Source: Timema cristinae
Taxonomy: Eukaryota; Arthropoda; Insecta; Phasmatodea; Timematidae
Direction: 5' to 3'
Assembly (NCBI GenBank): GCA_039000515.1
Contig: JBCFYV010011135.1
Coordinates: 31,897,876 to 31,961,875 of the forward strand
DNA length: 64,000 bases
Part shown: one piece after another, positions 10,195-21,059 of the stretch
How the letters are laid out: every line of letters begins with the position of its first letter
Position numbering within the stretch: position 1 is the stretch's first letter
Notes under the pieces: model-generated
The model's database searches: none
The model's input: only the letters and a program-made list of their open reading frames with translations
Told to the model about the DNA's origin: nothing
Program-made: the position numbers and the translations under genes

Positions 10195-10765
10195 CATGGA
10201 AACACACAACCAGGGTTGAATAAAAGCCCGGGTTGTTAAAAAAAAAATTGGGTTTATTTTTTTTGGGGGGGGAGAGGGGTGGTTAATGGTTTTTTGTGGT
10301 TTAGTTAAAGATATTACATATGTTATCCGACTAAACCATTAATTCAAATATATTAATTATTCGGGATCCAAGAAACATATTTTAATTCTAATATAATTTG
10401 TTGATTTATTTAGTTAAAGATAAATGTTAATAACGTTTGTTATCTCATTTTATTTTTTGACAAAGTATTATTTCTTGGGGCTAGCATTAATACAGTGTAA
10501 GTACCGTAAAATGATGTTATCCCAAGTGAGTTGCAGGTTGAATATATTATTTTGTTCAATCAATTAAAACATATTTTATAGCTTAGTCTATTGTATAAAA
10601 TTTATAATTTCAAAACTTGTCTATAACACCAAATACAAATCAATGTATTATTGTTATTGGGTTCAAACCAAAAGGTTTTCAACACAATGACTAAACATTT
10701 TCAAAAATTAGATGATTGATTTGTATTCAAAATATAATAAGTGTTATTTTTAATATAAATAATAC
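10195..10765. other. AT-rich stretch 5' of the first coding exon of DUS1L
   Basis: Poly-T/G-rich near 10240-10280, otherwise plain AT-rich sequence. The unseen 5' UTR exon and promoter of DUS1L must lie at or beyond this stretch. No convincing motif was seen. Confidence 0.35.
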
Positions 10766-10766
10766 C

Positions 10767-11031
10767 CGCCTCGGTGGCGTAGTTGGCTAACGCGCTTGTC
10801 GTGTTGAGCCCGACTGCTGAGGACGGGGCGATCGAGGTTCGAATCTTGGTCGGGTGAACTGGGGGGGGTGGTTTTTCCTAAATGGTTTTCCACTCTCCCT
10901 CCACGCAAATGCAGGCTCACTTCCTTTAATTCAACCTTCCCAATTCCTAATCCATTAGGATAATTAGTACTTAAGCGTATAACCCGATCGGGTGGTAAGA
11001 CGCGGTGCTAAATAATAATAATAATAATAAT
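10767..11031 (+). mobile_element. SINE family B, full length
   Basis: Head CCCGCCTCGGTGGCGTAGTT, B box GAGGTTCGAATCTTGG, body GTTTTCCACTCTCCCTCCAC, tail AACCCGATCGGGTGGTAAGA then (TAA)n. One of the best family B copies. Confidence 0.9.
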
Positions 11032-11439
11032 AAAATTTAAAATAAATAAAACCCAGGTTTTTTTTTTCTGGGTAAAATTATAACAACCCTGAACACAGCA
11101 TACTTTTGAGTGGACTGGCAGGTTATGGTGTATGCGTATCACCACATACCACCGGTATAAAGTAGCAAAGACACCGGAAACCAATGGCAAGGCACACTTG
11201 CATCCAGTGTTGCCACTTGTAGCGGTATGAAATAAGAATACGGGGATCGAGACATACTACACACACACACAAAAATATGGGAATAAATTAATATCTACAA
11301 CACATTTTGCAAGTCGTAATTATGGCCCAACGTCCGTATGGAGGAAGACTGCGAGGCAATTAATTTAAATTATCGATTAAATAGCCGAGCTATTATATTT
11401 TGTTAATCAAGTTTATAGTCGCCTCTAATTATTATATTC

Positions 11440-11693
11440 ATTAAACCAATGGCTGCGTTTTCTAACGCACCATTCTCGTTTTGGAATGGACTGCCGAAGA
11501 CGAGAGAGATCAAAGTTCGGATCTCGATCGAGTGTATTGTAGGTGGTTCCCCCCCCAACGGGTTTACACTCTCCCTCCATACTAATACGGGTACACTTCC
11601 TCTGAATATAGTGTTCTCCCTAAAACCATTAGTGTAATTATTACAGAAGCGTTTAACCCAGACGGGTAGTAAGACGCGGGTGGTAAAAATAAA
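11440..11693 (+). mobile_element. SINE family C
   Basis: Degenerate head with 'AAAGTTCGGATCTCGATCG', body TTTACACTCTCCCTCCATAC, and tail TAACCCAGACGGGTAGTAAG. The overlapping short ORFs on both strands come from the element. Confidence 0.75.
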
Positions 11694-11694
11694 A

Positions 11695-11800
11695 GACACC
11701 TGTACAAAGTAAATGAACTCGGAACCTTTGGCTTAGTACGCCAATTCTCTAACCGCTGAGCTATCCACGATCTGTCCCGTAAATTAATATGGGAACAATC
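11695..11800 (-). mobile_element. Family E tRNA-headed repeat
   Basis: Minus-strand tRNA-like segment (GCTCAGCGGTTAGAGAATTG). It matches tRNA-like parts at 31.65, 35.85 and 36.62 kb. No complete cloverleaf. Confidence 0.5.
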
Positions 11801-11864
11801 AAAGAGCGGTATGTCTTTTTTATAACATCGAGTCTGGACTCTACACATATTTACTCGAATCGGG

Positions 11865-11955
11865 TAGAGATGAATAAGGAAGAATCTAGAAGGTAATTTA
11901 CCTTCATTTGCACTAAGAGAACGTTAAAGAAACCAATTTAGGAAAAAAACTTGCC
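11865..11955 (-). mobile_element. SINE family C body fragment
   Basis: Only the body survives ('GAAGAATCTAGAAGG', 'TACCTTCATTTGCACTAAGA'). Confidence 0.45.
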
Positions 11956-12039
11956 TCTTGGATGGTGTTTAGATTTATTCCCGTCACTGGAAATCTTAAC
12001 TTATCTAGCCTATTTTATTTATCACTCTGTATATATAGT

Positions 12040-12727
12040 AGGAGGTGGGTGGAGGACCAAGGGACAGAGGGTTGAAGGGAGTGTGGAAGAGGAATAGTAG
12101 AGGAAGAACCAGTCCAGGACAGGAGGAGAAATGAGAGAGTAAGAGGAATAGTAGAGGAAGAACCATTCCAGGACAGGATAGAGAAGACACGACTAAGGTG
12201 GTACGGTGAGGAGAATGGAGGAGGAGAAATGAGAGAGGAAGAGGAATAGTAGAGGAAGAACCAGTCCAGGATAGGAGGAGAAATGAGAGAGTATGAGGAA
12301 TAGTAGAGGAAGGACCAGTCCAGGACAGAATAGAGAAGACACGACTAAGGTGGTACGGTGAGGAGAATGGAGGAGGAGAAATGAGAGAGGAAGAGGAATA
12401 GTAGAGGAAGAACCAGTCCAGGATAGGAGGAGAAATGAGAGAGTATGAGGAATAGTAGAGGAAGGACCAGTCCAGGACATGATAGAGAAGACACGACTAA
12501 GGTGGTACGGTGAGGAGAATGGAGGAGGAAAAGAAGTCCTGGAGGATGTTGAATATGGAGGAGGGAGGAAGACCAAGGGACAGAGGACTGAAGGGAGTAA
12601 GGAGGAGTGTGGAGGAGATGACAGGGTCAAGGTGGAGGAAGAGAGGAGGTGGTAGAGAGGCTCATGTTCCAAACAGACCCGGCCAGTGGCCCGGAAGCTC
12701 TTCTTGATGATGATGATGATGATGATA
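12040..12727 (+). mobile_element. LINE 3' end with internally amplified minisatellite
   Basis: GA-rich array. A block of about 152 bp, containing GAGAAGACACGACTAAGGTG, repeats three times (offsets 12181, 12333, 12485), with internal subunits GAGGAATAGTAGAGGAAG. Translated, the block reads EKTRLRWYG and then, in another frame, RRMEEEKKSWRMLNMEEGGR, the usual 'LRWYGHVxRM...GRPxxxW' end of LINE ORF2. The element ends at a (GAT)n tail (12705-12727). It is a dead non-LTR element with a tandemly amplified end, not a protein gene. The 188-residue antisense frame is an artefact of the repeats. Confidence 0.7.
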
Positions 12728-12778
12728 AAGTGCATCACATTTGAATAGCAGGTAATCAATCAACTCTAGTACTAAATA

Positions 12779-12784
12779 TTTATT
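12779..12784 (-). terminator. Candidate poly(A) signal of the ZDHHC gene
   Basis: AATAAA on the minus strand about 104 nt after the ZDHHC stop codon and just before the LINE remnant. Confidence 0.5.
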
Positions 12785-12887
12785 AAAATACTGGATGATT
12801 TTAGGAGACATATTATCGACTACTTAAAACAGCATTTCCGACCGAGTAGTCATGTCTATTTCTATGATAGTAGTCTCTTACTGCTGG

Positions 12888-14747
12888 CTATTGGTAAGTA
12901 GGGTTCTCAGCCGTCCGGGGCCCTGCCTTGGAGCGAGGGGCCCTCACTACGAAGATGGGTTCGTCAGATAAGGAGGGGCACACCTCTTGAGGATCAGTGT
13001 ACACCGACTCGACGGTCCTCAGTATCTCGGGTGAAGACGGGGACGACCCGCTATCCTCGTCGGCCCAGGCCATGGAGAAGTGGGGGGAAGGCGGGTTGGA
13101 CAGTCCGGATTCTCGGATGGGCGAGAGCGCGGGGGAGGGTTTGGACCGGTGATGGCAACCTCCGCCGTCGTTCTTCATCCGACCGTGGTGGCGCATCTGC
13201 TGCGACTTTGACGAGACCTGAGGCTGTTGGACGGAGGCCAGGGCGTCTCTCAGGATCTTCAGCTCCGAGGCGCCGTGTAGACGGCGGCGGGAAGGCGGGG
13301 CCAGGGCGGGTAGCTTCGTCGATCTAGACGCCGCCGCCACCACCGCCGCCGGTTCTACACCCTTGATTTCCGGGGACTTCTCGGAGACGACAGTCACCAC
13401 CGGGGGTTGCTCTAGCGTATGTGCGGCGGGCCCCAACGTCGGTTTAACCTGGTTACGACGAACCGGAGGGGCGGAGGCCTCCGGTTCGTCGCAGGAGAAC
13501 ATTTTCCTCAGGCTGGACGAGGGACATCGGCGGTTCCCGTTATAACGCCGATGATCGACGCCGCGTTTCGTCATCTCGACGTCTTGACTGGAGTCATAAT
13601 CGAGTTTCGCGCATTTTCTAGAAGAACTGGGACATTTAGAACAACTGGCGCTAAAAGGCGAGCGCACGTCACTTTTAGGATCCTCAGCCCCGCTACGTCC
13701 GCAAGGATCCTCGGAAGGGAAGGATTGTTTTCTCCGCACTTGGGGACCGCTTTTACAGAAAGGGTTGAAGGATCGAGGACAGTGAGGAGATATCTTTCTC
13801 GGATCGTCCTGACGCTTTTTCTCGCGGTGAGGGGCGGAGCAGCGACCGCCCCCGTCCGAGCGCTGGACGAGTTCCTGAGCGTTCTCGGAGGGGCGCAGCG
13901 TGGTAGGAGGACCACCGCGCTCGGGGAACTGCCTGTAGCTGCGGATGTACTCGTAGGTGGTAACCCCGAGGAACCCGATGTACACGTGGAAGAAACACAG
14001 GTGGAGCAGGAGCCCTGCGGCGATGGCGGCCAGCCCCCCAAGGACGCCGACAACCGAGAGGAAGACTTTGTCGTGGGACATGAGCGAGTAAGGGAGGAGG
14101 CCGGCCGACGAGGTACCGTTCCACCGAGGGTTTCCGCCCCCTTCCAAGAACGACAGCCAGGCTGGGTCCAGGTGGTACATCGCCACCTCCGCGACGCACA
14201 CCCCCGCCACGAAGAGCGACGCGGCCACCGCCGACGTGACGCACAACAAGAAGGCGGCGTAGTTCCTGGCGCCGACGCAGTGGTTGAGCCATTTACAGTG
14301 ATGGTCGAACCCGGAGACGCACTTGTTGCAGACGCTGCAATGCTTGGTGTGGACGCCGGACGTCGCGATGTTGCACAGGTGGCAGCGTCCGTCCTCGATC
14401 ACGTGCGCGTGTTTGGAGCGGTCGAACTCTGGAAGCGGCGCCTTGGCCTTGAGGCGGCGCAGGTTGGGGTCGGCTGGGTCGACGAGCAGCGCCGCCAGAT
14501 GGGAGGCGAAGTGAGCCACCAGGAGCCCCGCGAGGGCGGCGACCATGGGCGGCCGCAGCGCCGAGCACAGCGCGGGGAGCACGACGGAGAAGCTGGCCGC
14601 CGAGAGCCCCACCAGAAACACCCAGCCGGCCACCTGCTGGGGGTGCAGGGGCAGCTGCAGGCCGTGGACCCGGCGCCAGCGGCGGTACTCGGGGGGCCCC
14701 AGCGTCGTCTGCAAGGAGCAGCAAGGCGTCCTGGCGACCGCCTCCAT
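12888..14747 (-). CDS. ZDHHC1: Palmitoyltransferase of the ZDHHC1/ZDHHC11 family, intronless
   Basis: Membrane protein S-acyltransferase that moves palmitate from acyl-CoA to Cys residues of target proteins through its own DHHC cysteine. 619 aa from the ATG at 14747. An in-frame GTG at 14777 only extends the open frame. Hydrophobic segments lie at about 38-60, 67-89, 164-190 and 228-258, the four-TM family plan. The Cys-rich domain (about 122-171) has [27 protein letters not shown] with the active DHHC at 148-151, and [21 protein letters not shown] follows TM2, and TTYEYIRSY (263 on) is the TTxE motif after TM4. The C-terminal half is a disordered Ser/Pro/Arg-rich tail. HAHVIED before the CRD and [13 protein letters not shown] point to ZDHHC1/11. 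It is very GC-rich and has no intron, unlike its neighbours. The antisense 447-residue frame is a shadow. Confidence 0.93.
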   Translation of the reverse strand: MEAVARTPCCSLQTTLGPPEYRRWRRVHGLQLPLHPQQVAGWVFLVGLSAASFSVVLPALCSALRPPMVAALAGLLVAHFASHLAALLVDPADPNLRRLKAKAPLPEFDRSKHAHVIEDGRCHLCNIATSGVHTKHCSVCNKCVSGFDHHCKWLNHCVGARNYAAFLLCVTSAVAASLFVAGVCVAEVAMYHLDPAWLSFLEGGGNPRWNGTSSAGLLPYSLMSHDKVFLSVVGVLGGLAAIAAGLLLHLCFFHVYIGFLGVTTYEYIRSYRQFPERGGPPTTLRPSENAQELVQRSDGGGRCSAPHREKKRQDDPRKISPHCPRSFNPFCKSGPQVRRKQSFPSEDPCGRSGAEDPKSDVRSPFSASCSKCPSSSRKCAKLDYDSSQDVEMTKRGVDHRRYNGNRRCPSSSLRKMFSCDEPEASAPPVRRNQVKPTLGPAAHTLEQPPVVTVVSEKSPEIKGVEPAAVVAAASRSTKLPALAPPSRRRLHGASELKILRDALASVQQPQVSSKSQQMRHHGRMKNDGGGCHHRSKPSPALSPIRESGLSNPPSPHFSMAWADEDSGSSPSSPEILRTVESVYTDPQEVCPSLSDEPIFVVRAPRSKAGPRTAENPTYQ

Positions 14748-14867
14748 GCTAGTGGATGCTGAGGCGGCCCGGCCCACATAGCACGGGGAGATGTTACCTA
14801 ACCTCCCTCAGAGTCGGTCACGTGACGGTCGTTGACTGGTTTCCACAACTGAGCGAGCGACATTTCT

Positions 14868-15708
14868 TGAGACAGTCTTCACCAACAGAGTAACGTCTCG
14901 GAGACAGCCTTCACCAACAATGCAACGTCTCAGAGACAGCCTTCACCAACAGAGTAACGTCTCAAAGACAGTCTTCACCAACAGAGTAACGTCTCAAAGA
15001 CAGTCTTCACCAACAGAGTAACGTCTCAAAGACAGTCTTCACCAACAGAGTAACGTCTCAGAGACAGTCTTCACCAACAGAGTAACGTCTCAGAGACAGT
15101 CTTCACCAACAGAGTAACGTCTCGGAGACAGTCTTCACCAACAGAGTAACGTCTCGGAGACAGCCTTCACCAACAATGCAACGTCTCGGAGACAGCCTTC
15201 ACCAACAGAGTAACGTCTCAAAGACAGTCTTCACCAACAGAGTAACGTCTCGGAGACAGTCTTCACCAACAAAGTAACGTCTCGGAGACAGTCTTCACCA
15301 ACAGAGTAACGTCTCGGAGACAGCCTTCACCAACAATGCAACGTCTCGGAGACAGCCTTCACCAACAGAGTAACGTCTCAAAGACAGTCTTCACCAACAG
15401 AGTAACGTCTCAAAGACAGTCTTCACCAACAGAGTAACGTCTCAAAGACAGTCTTCACCAACAGAGTAACGTCTCAGAGACAGCCTTCACCAACAGAGTA
15501 ACGTCTCAAAGACAGCCTTCACCAACAGAGTAACGTCTCAAAGAAAGACAGCTTCACCAACAATGCAACGTCTCAGAGACAGCCTTCACCAACAATGCAA
15601 CGTCTCGGAGACAGCCTTCACCAACAGAGTAACGTCTCGGAGACAGCCTTCACCAACAATGCAACGTCTCAGAGACAGCCTTCACCAACAGAGTAACGTC
15701 TCAGAGAC
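14868..15708. repeat. 32-bp minisatellite, ~26 copies, 5' of the ZDHHC gene
   Basis: Unit of 32 bp built on GACAGTCTTCACCAACAGAG plus TAACGTCTC(A/G)(A/G)A. Two unit classes alternate in blocks, 'AACAGAGTAACG' and 'AACAATGCAACG', with CAGTC/CAGCC and CAAAG/CAGAG/CGGAG sub-variants. One unit near 15540 carries an extra AAAG. It starts about 120 bp upstream of the ZDHHC start codon, so it probably lies in the promoter or 5' UTR. Units are contiguous, with no unique spacers. Confidence 0.92.
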
Positions 15709-15719
15709 ACACCAAAGAC

Positions 15720-16640
15720 AGTTTTGATATTTATTTATATAAAAAGCACAGAACTGCCCAAAAAAGAACAAAAAATTTGTTTCACAAACGTTTTCTTGGA
15801 CGCAACAATTACTAGTTCTTTTTTAGTCAAAAGATTTGGTCAACCACTTAACCATGTTTAAGCCGAAAGTAAAATTGATCACAATATAACTTTTCGATGT
15901 AAATTTGTTTCACCAACGTTTTCTATGACGCAATAATCGTTTACAAATAACTTATTATAAAAGTCGTTGTTCCGTTTGCGGAGAAGAATTCGTTGTTTTA
16001 GATTATAACGACCACAACCACCGGAATGTAATTAAAAATAACTCGCAGCTATCAATATTGTGCAATTAGACGTAAAGGGGATTGACAAAAGAGAAAATAA
16101 TTTAAAATAATTAATCGGATGAAGAACGATTCGCGTCACTCTATTTGTATTTAAAAATAAAAGTTTAATTGGTAGCAAAATAGTTGTGTTTATATGACGT
16201 TTGTGTGCGCTTTATAAGCGAAAGATGAGCTGATTACGCAAATTCAATTTTTTTTAAATAAAAACATAAGTATATTATTATAGTGTTTCTTTTTTTAAAA
16301 CAATAAATGAACTTAGATGAACTTTGTAAATCAAATAAATAAGTTTATTGTATATTATAGTAAAATGTAATCACACAGGCTTAATTAAAACAAAATCAAA
16401 CGTGATTATAATTTATATCTTTTTATAAGTTCTTCAATGCCAAAGAATATTCTTATTAGTGTTCCTTTTTTAAAATAAATAGAAATTTTACGTAAACTTT
16501 GTGATTAAAATAAAACGTTTCTTGTAGGCAATGATTTTTTTTAATCGCACAATACAGGCCTTACATAGATATAATAAGAGACTATTTTTTTTCTTCCGTT
16601 TTAAACAGAATCCATTCACTTAATTGACAAGACACAGCCG
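15720..16640. other. AT-rich stretch without genes
   Basis: Nothing recognised apart from AT-rich sequence with short near-repeats such as 'CAAACGTTTTCTTGGACGCAA' variants at 15785 and 15915. Confidence 0.35.
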
Positions 16641-16649
16641 TTTCGGACG

Positions 16650-16990
16650 GAAAATCAAGCCATACCGCGACGCATAATAAACGTAATCGTACAAGGCACC
16701 GTCACGCACTGTCACGCACACAATAAATAGTCACACACGCTAACCCATTCGTTTCTGCGTCATTCCAAAGCCAAAGGGGGGGATGAAGAAAATATCTCCT
16801 AGATGGAATGCTATGCTTCGTCCAGCCTTACCCGGACTAGAAGGAAAAGAGGAGTGAGGGGGATGGGGGAGAAGGGTAGACTATATTATCGATTCGTTTT
16901 TAGTTCGCGAGTTCTCCGAACGTCGACCTCAGTTCTATACAAAAAAAAAAACTACTTCAGGAAAGCGTCGCGTCTTCTATCCTAACCATG
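16650..16990. promoter_or_regulatory. GC-richer island, possible promoter region
   Basis: A local island in AT-rich DNA with a 'TTATCGATTC' (DRE-like) motif near 16885, TCAGTT (initiator-like) near 16930, and on the minus strand a donor-like CGG|GTAAGG near 16828. It could be the ZDHHC promoter with a 5' UTR exon. This is weak, motif-only evidence. Confidence 0.2.
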
Positions 16991-17171
16991 GATGGTGGGC
17001 GGAAACTTGAACTATAACCTTTTGTGTCGTCATGAAGTGTTAGAAATCATGTGTTTTTTTTTTAAAGAAAATCTTACGAAGCATTTGAAGAGACGCGTTC
17101 TTTACTGGCGTCGTCTAATGATTTTAATAAATGGATAATTCGCGGGCATGCGCGATAGTCTCTTAACCTAC

Positions 17172-17197
17172 AAAAAAAAAAAAAAAAAAAAAAAAAA
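17172..17197. repeat. Poly(A) run
   Basis: 26 consecutive A with no flanking element recognised. Confidence 0.9.
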
Positions 17198-17559
17198 CAC
17201 TGACCACAGAACAAACTGATAATAGGGTTGTTATTTGGGTTAAGATTTTTCACTTCAACCGTCTTTTGTTAACAGATCGATAAAATAAACTTGGGCTAGC
17301 GACAGAGATTGAAACGAACGTGGTTAAATGAAAAATCAGCTGGGATAGGTGGGTAAAATATGGATGTTTTTGACTATATTATAATCATATCCACTTTCCA
17401 CAAACCTCCGGGAAATGTATCCCTTTAGTCGGTGATATTCGGAGAAAGGGGTCCTTAGGTACAGGCCCCGTAAGGACAAATTTTCATAATACGAGCCATT
17501 TAGATACTAAGATTATTTTTTTTGCTGCATAAATTATAACATTTTATGATAATATTATT

Positions 17560-17725
17560 ATTGATTTTACCTATCAATGGTGATAACTACATATCACATT
17601 ACTTGACATATTAATACCTTATACGTGAAAGTAGATATAATAACTTTTTTAGCTGTCAAATAAGGTTCTTCCTATCAACAATGGACTGTAGTAACTGTTC
17701 TAGCTGTCAGATAAGGTTCTTGCTA
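17560..17725 (+). repeat. Dispersed repeat H
   Basis: Contains 'TGAAAGTAGATATAATAACT' and a partly duplicated 'AGCTGTCAGATAAGGTTCTT'. Related copies lie at 19.43, 21.43, 33.16, 42.94, 56.65 and 59.72 kb. Confidence 0.5.
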
Positions 17726-17789
17726 AGGAAATTAGTCTTAAAGCATTGGACTACGTCTTACATAACTATTCAGGTTGTACACATATTTG

Positions 17790-18007
17790 CTAAAAAACGC
17801 TTTAATGTGTTGGAGATGAGGAAGGTTGAAATTAAAGGAAGTGTGCCCGTATTTGCCTGGAAAGATAGTAGGTAAATAATTTAGGGGAAAGAAAATTCCC
17901 CCTCGGTACAACCAAACCGGCATTCGAAATCCCCGATCTCTCCGTAATCGGCAGTCTAGTCTATTGCGAGAGTGGCGCCTTAGACCATTCGGCTACCGAA
18001 GCGGGGC
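17790..18007 (-). mobile_element. SINE family C, tail lost
   Basis: Reverse orientation, body GTGTGCCCGTATTTGCCTGG, head GGCAGTCTAGTCTATTGCGA to CCGAAGCGGGGC. Confidence 0.75.
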
Positions 18008-18059
18008 ACTATTTATTATTAGCTATGAATATAAGCCCAGCCTAACTGTTGGAAATAAA

Positions 18060-18430
18060 TTAAGTTTGAAGTTCGACTCTTACTGTGTAATCACACGTTC
18101 ACCGCAAAACTAGCGCAGAACAGAAACGCGGTCACGTGATGAGCTATAAGCCAATCACAAGATTTCTGCCTAATCCGCGCGAGCTGTTCCTCTAAAGTTC
18201 AACTCATCTCTACTTTGTCCATTCTGCCTTGAGATGTTCGGTACGGGAGAACCAATCAAATCCTAGAACTAATCATTTTAAATCAGTGCGCATGCGCTGT
18301 AGAGCTAGAAGTGAGCAGACAGCTTCGTTGGTTGTTGTGAGGAGATTTGAAATAACCCGTCAATGTAAAGCGTGTGTATCGATGTATTGGATTGTGCCAC
18401 GACACAGCGTTATAATTTGAAAACATCCAT
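18060..18430. promoter_or_regulatory. Island with CACGTG, CCAAT and NRF-1-like motifs
   Basis: Contains TCACGTGATGAGC, AAGCCAATCACAAG and GTGCGCATGCGCTG (NRF-1 palindrome) within about 180 bp. It looks promoter-like, but no linked exon was found. A related inverted segment is at about 19.90-19.99 kb. Confidence 0.25.
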
Positions 18431-18468
18431 CGGGAGAATTATCTAAAATATATGTTTACCCGCTAGAA

Positions 18469-18520
18469 CAGAGGTTCTCAGCCTTTTTTCGCTTGCATAC
18501 CCCTTGGCATCCGATTTACA
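18469..18520 (+). mobile_element. hAT-like transposon terminus, solitary
   Basis: Begins CAGAGGTTCTCAGCCTTTTT and continues to TACCCCTTGGCA, resembling the 5' terminus of many hAT elements (CAG.GGTTCTCAACC...). No matching opposite end was found. Confidence 0.35.
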
Positions 18521-18904
18521 TAAATTGTTCCCTTAATATTAGCCAAATGTTAAGTTACTACAGAAGTAGTTATTACTAATACTACTATTACTAATTACTG
18601 ATGGCATAATACGTAGCTTTTTCCGACACTATTCAAATATTTTCACGTACCCAATGTTAGGAATCAATGTACCAGAAAATAAAATATGTTGATAATCATG
18701 TGTAAGGGCCTTGGCCCTGTCTAGTGCAAGTCTAAAACCTATTTTGTGGGATGGTGGGCGGGAGGGTGAAAGGTGTGGTGTGGCTCCGCAACCGACCAAA
18801 GTATCCTTCCGCGCCAGCGAGAACAGATTGATCACGGAAACCGTAAATGGCGCTAGCTACCAGACAGGTATTGCGGAAAATTCATACGTTTGGAAATGTT
18901 AGTT

Positions 18905-19430
18905 TTCTCGAGAACGGGGAAATTTTTATGTTAATATTTTCAACACCCCTTCTGAGATAATGTATCGATGTTTATTAATTGTTACATTTTCTTATTTTTT
19001 TGTTCGGCAGTTTTCTATTGAAGAATGTTAATTTTATTGCTATTTGATCACTGTTAAAATTATATACGAGGTGTATATATAAAAAGTATAACTTAATCAA
19101 CATGCTTCTATTCTTAAACAAACCGTTTCCGAAAATAAAATTGCAAAACGATAAAAAAAAATCTTCAAGATAACCGTTAGTTCGAGCAGATTCTGTTTTC
19201 TATTTTCGGAGAACGAGTGAATCAAAATTTATTCATTTTTTGATTTCTCGTCAGTCCGCCCTCATACCACAACTTCTCGTGGATAGTTTTTTTTTTAAGA
19301 TAGGGGCCGTGTGCCTTTTTTTTTTTATTGACGTGGGCTGTAACGGGACAGCCAGGAGATTTTTTTTTTCCTTTTAAGTTTCATCACATCCGATTTAGAT
19401 ATAAAGCACATTTTTATGATAGCTAAAAAA
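18905..19430. other. AT-rich stretch without genes
   Basis: Several T runs. No gene or clear repeat. Confidence 0.35.
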
Positions 19431-19544
19431 ATTAATATTACTCCTTTTACATATTATTCATAAATTAAGTCATGTGACCTGCAGCTTTCACTTTGGATAG
19501 ATATCAGTACATAATATAACAGAGATAATAACAGTAAATTTTTA

Positions 19545-19645
19545 TCCGCTTCGGTGACCGTGTGGTCTAAGGCGCAGCTCACGCAATGGACTAGACAGCA
19601 GAGGATAGGGAGCTCAAGGTTCGAATTTCGGTCGGGTAATGTTTA
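19545..19645 (+). mobile_element. SINE family C head only
   Basis: CGCTTCGGTGACCGTGTGGT through the B box GGTTCGAATTTCGGTCGGGT. The body is replaced by a family D repeat in the opposite orientation. Confidence 0.7.
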
Positions 19646-19880
19646 TGTTTTTTTATTTATTTATTGAAGGTATTTAACCAGCACTTTCTGAATCGACTGA
19701 TTATATAAGTACACGACTTACAAAATGACTTAAATATAAAAATAGACATAACACCAATCTCCCCTGCTATTAACCCACATTTTCACTTATGATAAACTTT
19801 TCGGCCGTGCCAGGAATCGAACCAGAGACTCTCAGATCAGTAGACAAGACACTCTAAAGATTGATCAAAAGTGTAAGACC
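19646..19880 (-). mobile_element. Family D repeat
   Basis: On the minus strand, a tRNA-like head (CTACTGATCTGAGAGTCTCT with GGTTCGATTCC), a 'AAATGTGGGTTAA' body and a 3' part 'GTAAGTCGTGTACTTATATA' ending in TTTATTTATTTA-type sequence. Confidence 0.6.
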
Positions 19881-20034
19881 AAGCTAATGTTGTCGCGCCG
19901 AGCGGACACGCCGAAGAGGCTGAAATCTTGTGATTGGTTCAAAGCCAATCACGTGATTAGGGTTTTTTTTGTGCCTGTTTCTCCGCAAAAGGGTGAATCT
20001 TCTGTAAGGCGCAAGAATTTTTAATTTATTTTAT

Positions 20035-20282
20035 TAACACCACGTCTTACTACACCCGTTAGGTTTATAAGCTTATGCACTAATTATGCTGATGGTTTGG
20101 GGGATGAGGGTTATATTTAGAGGAAGTGTACCCGCATTTGCGTGAAGGGAGAATGGAAAAACATTTGAGAACAAACCACCCTCAGTACACCCGACCAAGA
20201 TTCGAACCTCGATCACCCTATCCTCGGCAGTCTAGTCTATTGCGAGAGTAGCGCCTTAGACCACGCGACCACCGAAGCGGAT
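20035..20282 (-). mobile_element. SINE family C, full length
   Basis: Tail CACCACGTCTTACTACACCC, body GAAGTGTACCCGCATTTGCG, head GGCAGTCTAGTCTATTGCGA to CCACCGAAGCGG. Confidence 0.85.
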
Positions 20283-20395
20283 CTTACTGTTTCATTTGTA
20301 TCTGTCCTCAAGGTAATTAAGTCAACTTATAGTCTTCGATAACACGACCTTTATACTGAAAACAATAGTAAATTATAACCTCTATTATCTCAATC

Positions 20396-20480
20396 GGCCG
20401 ATAGGCTACTAATAGCTCAGTCGGTAGAATGTCTGTCTGTACTAAAATCAGGATCCCTGGTTCGATTCCCACCATGATTG
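20396..20480 (+). mobile_element. Family D tRNA-like head
   Basis: TAATAGCTCAGTCGGTAGAA ... GGTTCGATTCCCACCATG. It resembles a tRNA, but the 5' and 3' ends do not pair as an acceptor stem, so it is taken as a SINE head. The following minisatellite starts at its edge. Confidence 0.5.
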
Positions 20481-20484
20481 AGAT

Positions 20485-21050
20485 AGGAGCCAACTGTATC
20501 TAGGGAGAAGTCAACTGTCTGGACGGAGGGGCCAAATATCTAGAGGGAGGGGCCAACTGTCGAGACGGAGGGTCCAACTGTATCTAGGGAGAAGTCAACT
20601 GTCTTTAGGGAGGGACCAACAGTCTAGAGAGAGGTTGCAACTGTATCTAGGGAGAAATCAACTGTCTAGAGAGAGGGGCTAATTGTTTCTAGGGAGAAGT
20701 TAACTGTCTAGAGAGAGGGGCTAATTGTTTCTAGGGAGAAGTCAACTATCTAGGAGAGGCTAACTGTCTCTAGGGAAAAGTCAACTGTCTAGGAGAGGCT
20801 AACTGTCTCTAGGGAGAAGTTAACTGTCTAGAGAGAGGGGCTAATTGTTTCTAGGGAGAAGTCAACTATCTAGGAGAGGCTAACTGTCTCTAGGGAAAAG
20901 TCAACTGTCTAGGAGAGGCTAACTGTCTCTATGGAGAAGTCAACTGTTTAAGAGAGGTTGTCTCTAGGGAGAAGTGAACTGTCTAGAGGGAGGGTCCAAC
21001 TGTATCTAGGGAGAAGTCGACTGTCTAGAGAGAGGGGCCAACTATCCTGA
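20485..21050. repeat. ~40-bp minisatellite
   Basis: Imperfect units of about 38-41 bp built from TCTAGGGAGAAGTCAACTGT and CTAGAGAGAGGGGCTAA. A longer block covering several units is duplicated (near 20690-20800 and 20810-20925). Confidence 0.85.
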
Positions 21051-21059
21051 GGTTGGATG

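Noticed and set aside
12193..12759. 188-codon Leu/Ser/Pro-rich minus-strand frame
   Set aside because: It is a by-product of the GA-rich LINE-derived array; the plus-strand translation matches a LINE end.
13419..14762. Long open frame (447 codons) on the plus strand
   Set aside because: It is the antisense shadow of the GC-rich ZDHHC gene and has no recognisable domain.
14399..14779. ATG at 14779 as the start of the ZDHHC protein
   Set aside because: It is in another frame from the DHHC domain; the first in-frame ATG is at 14747.
14868..15708. CRISPR-like regular 32-bp repeats
   Set aside because: The units are contiguous with no unique spacers and lie in animal DNA with introns and SINEs; it is a minisatellite.
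20396..20480. tRNA gene
   Set aside because: It has A-box and B-box-like parts but no pairing acceptor stem, and similar heads occur in other family D repeats.
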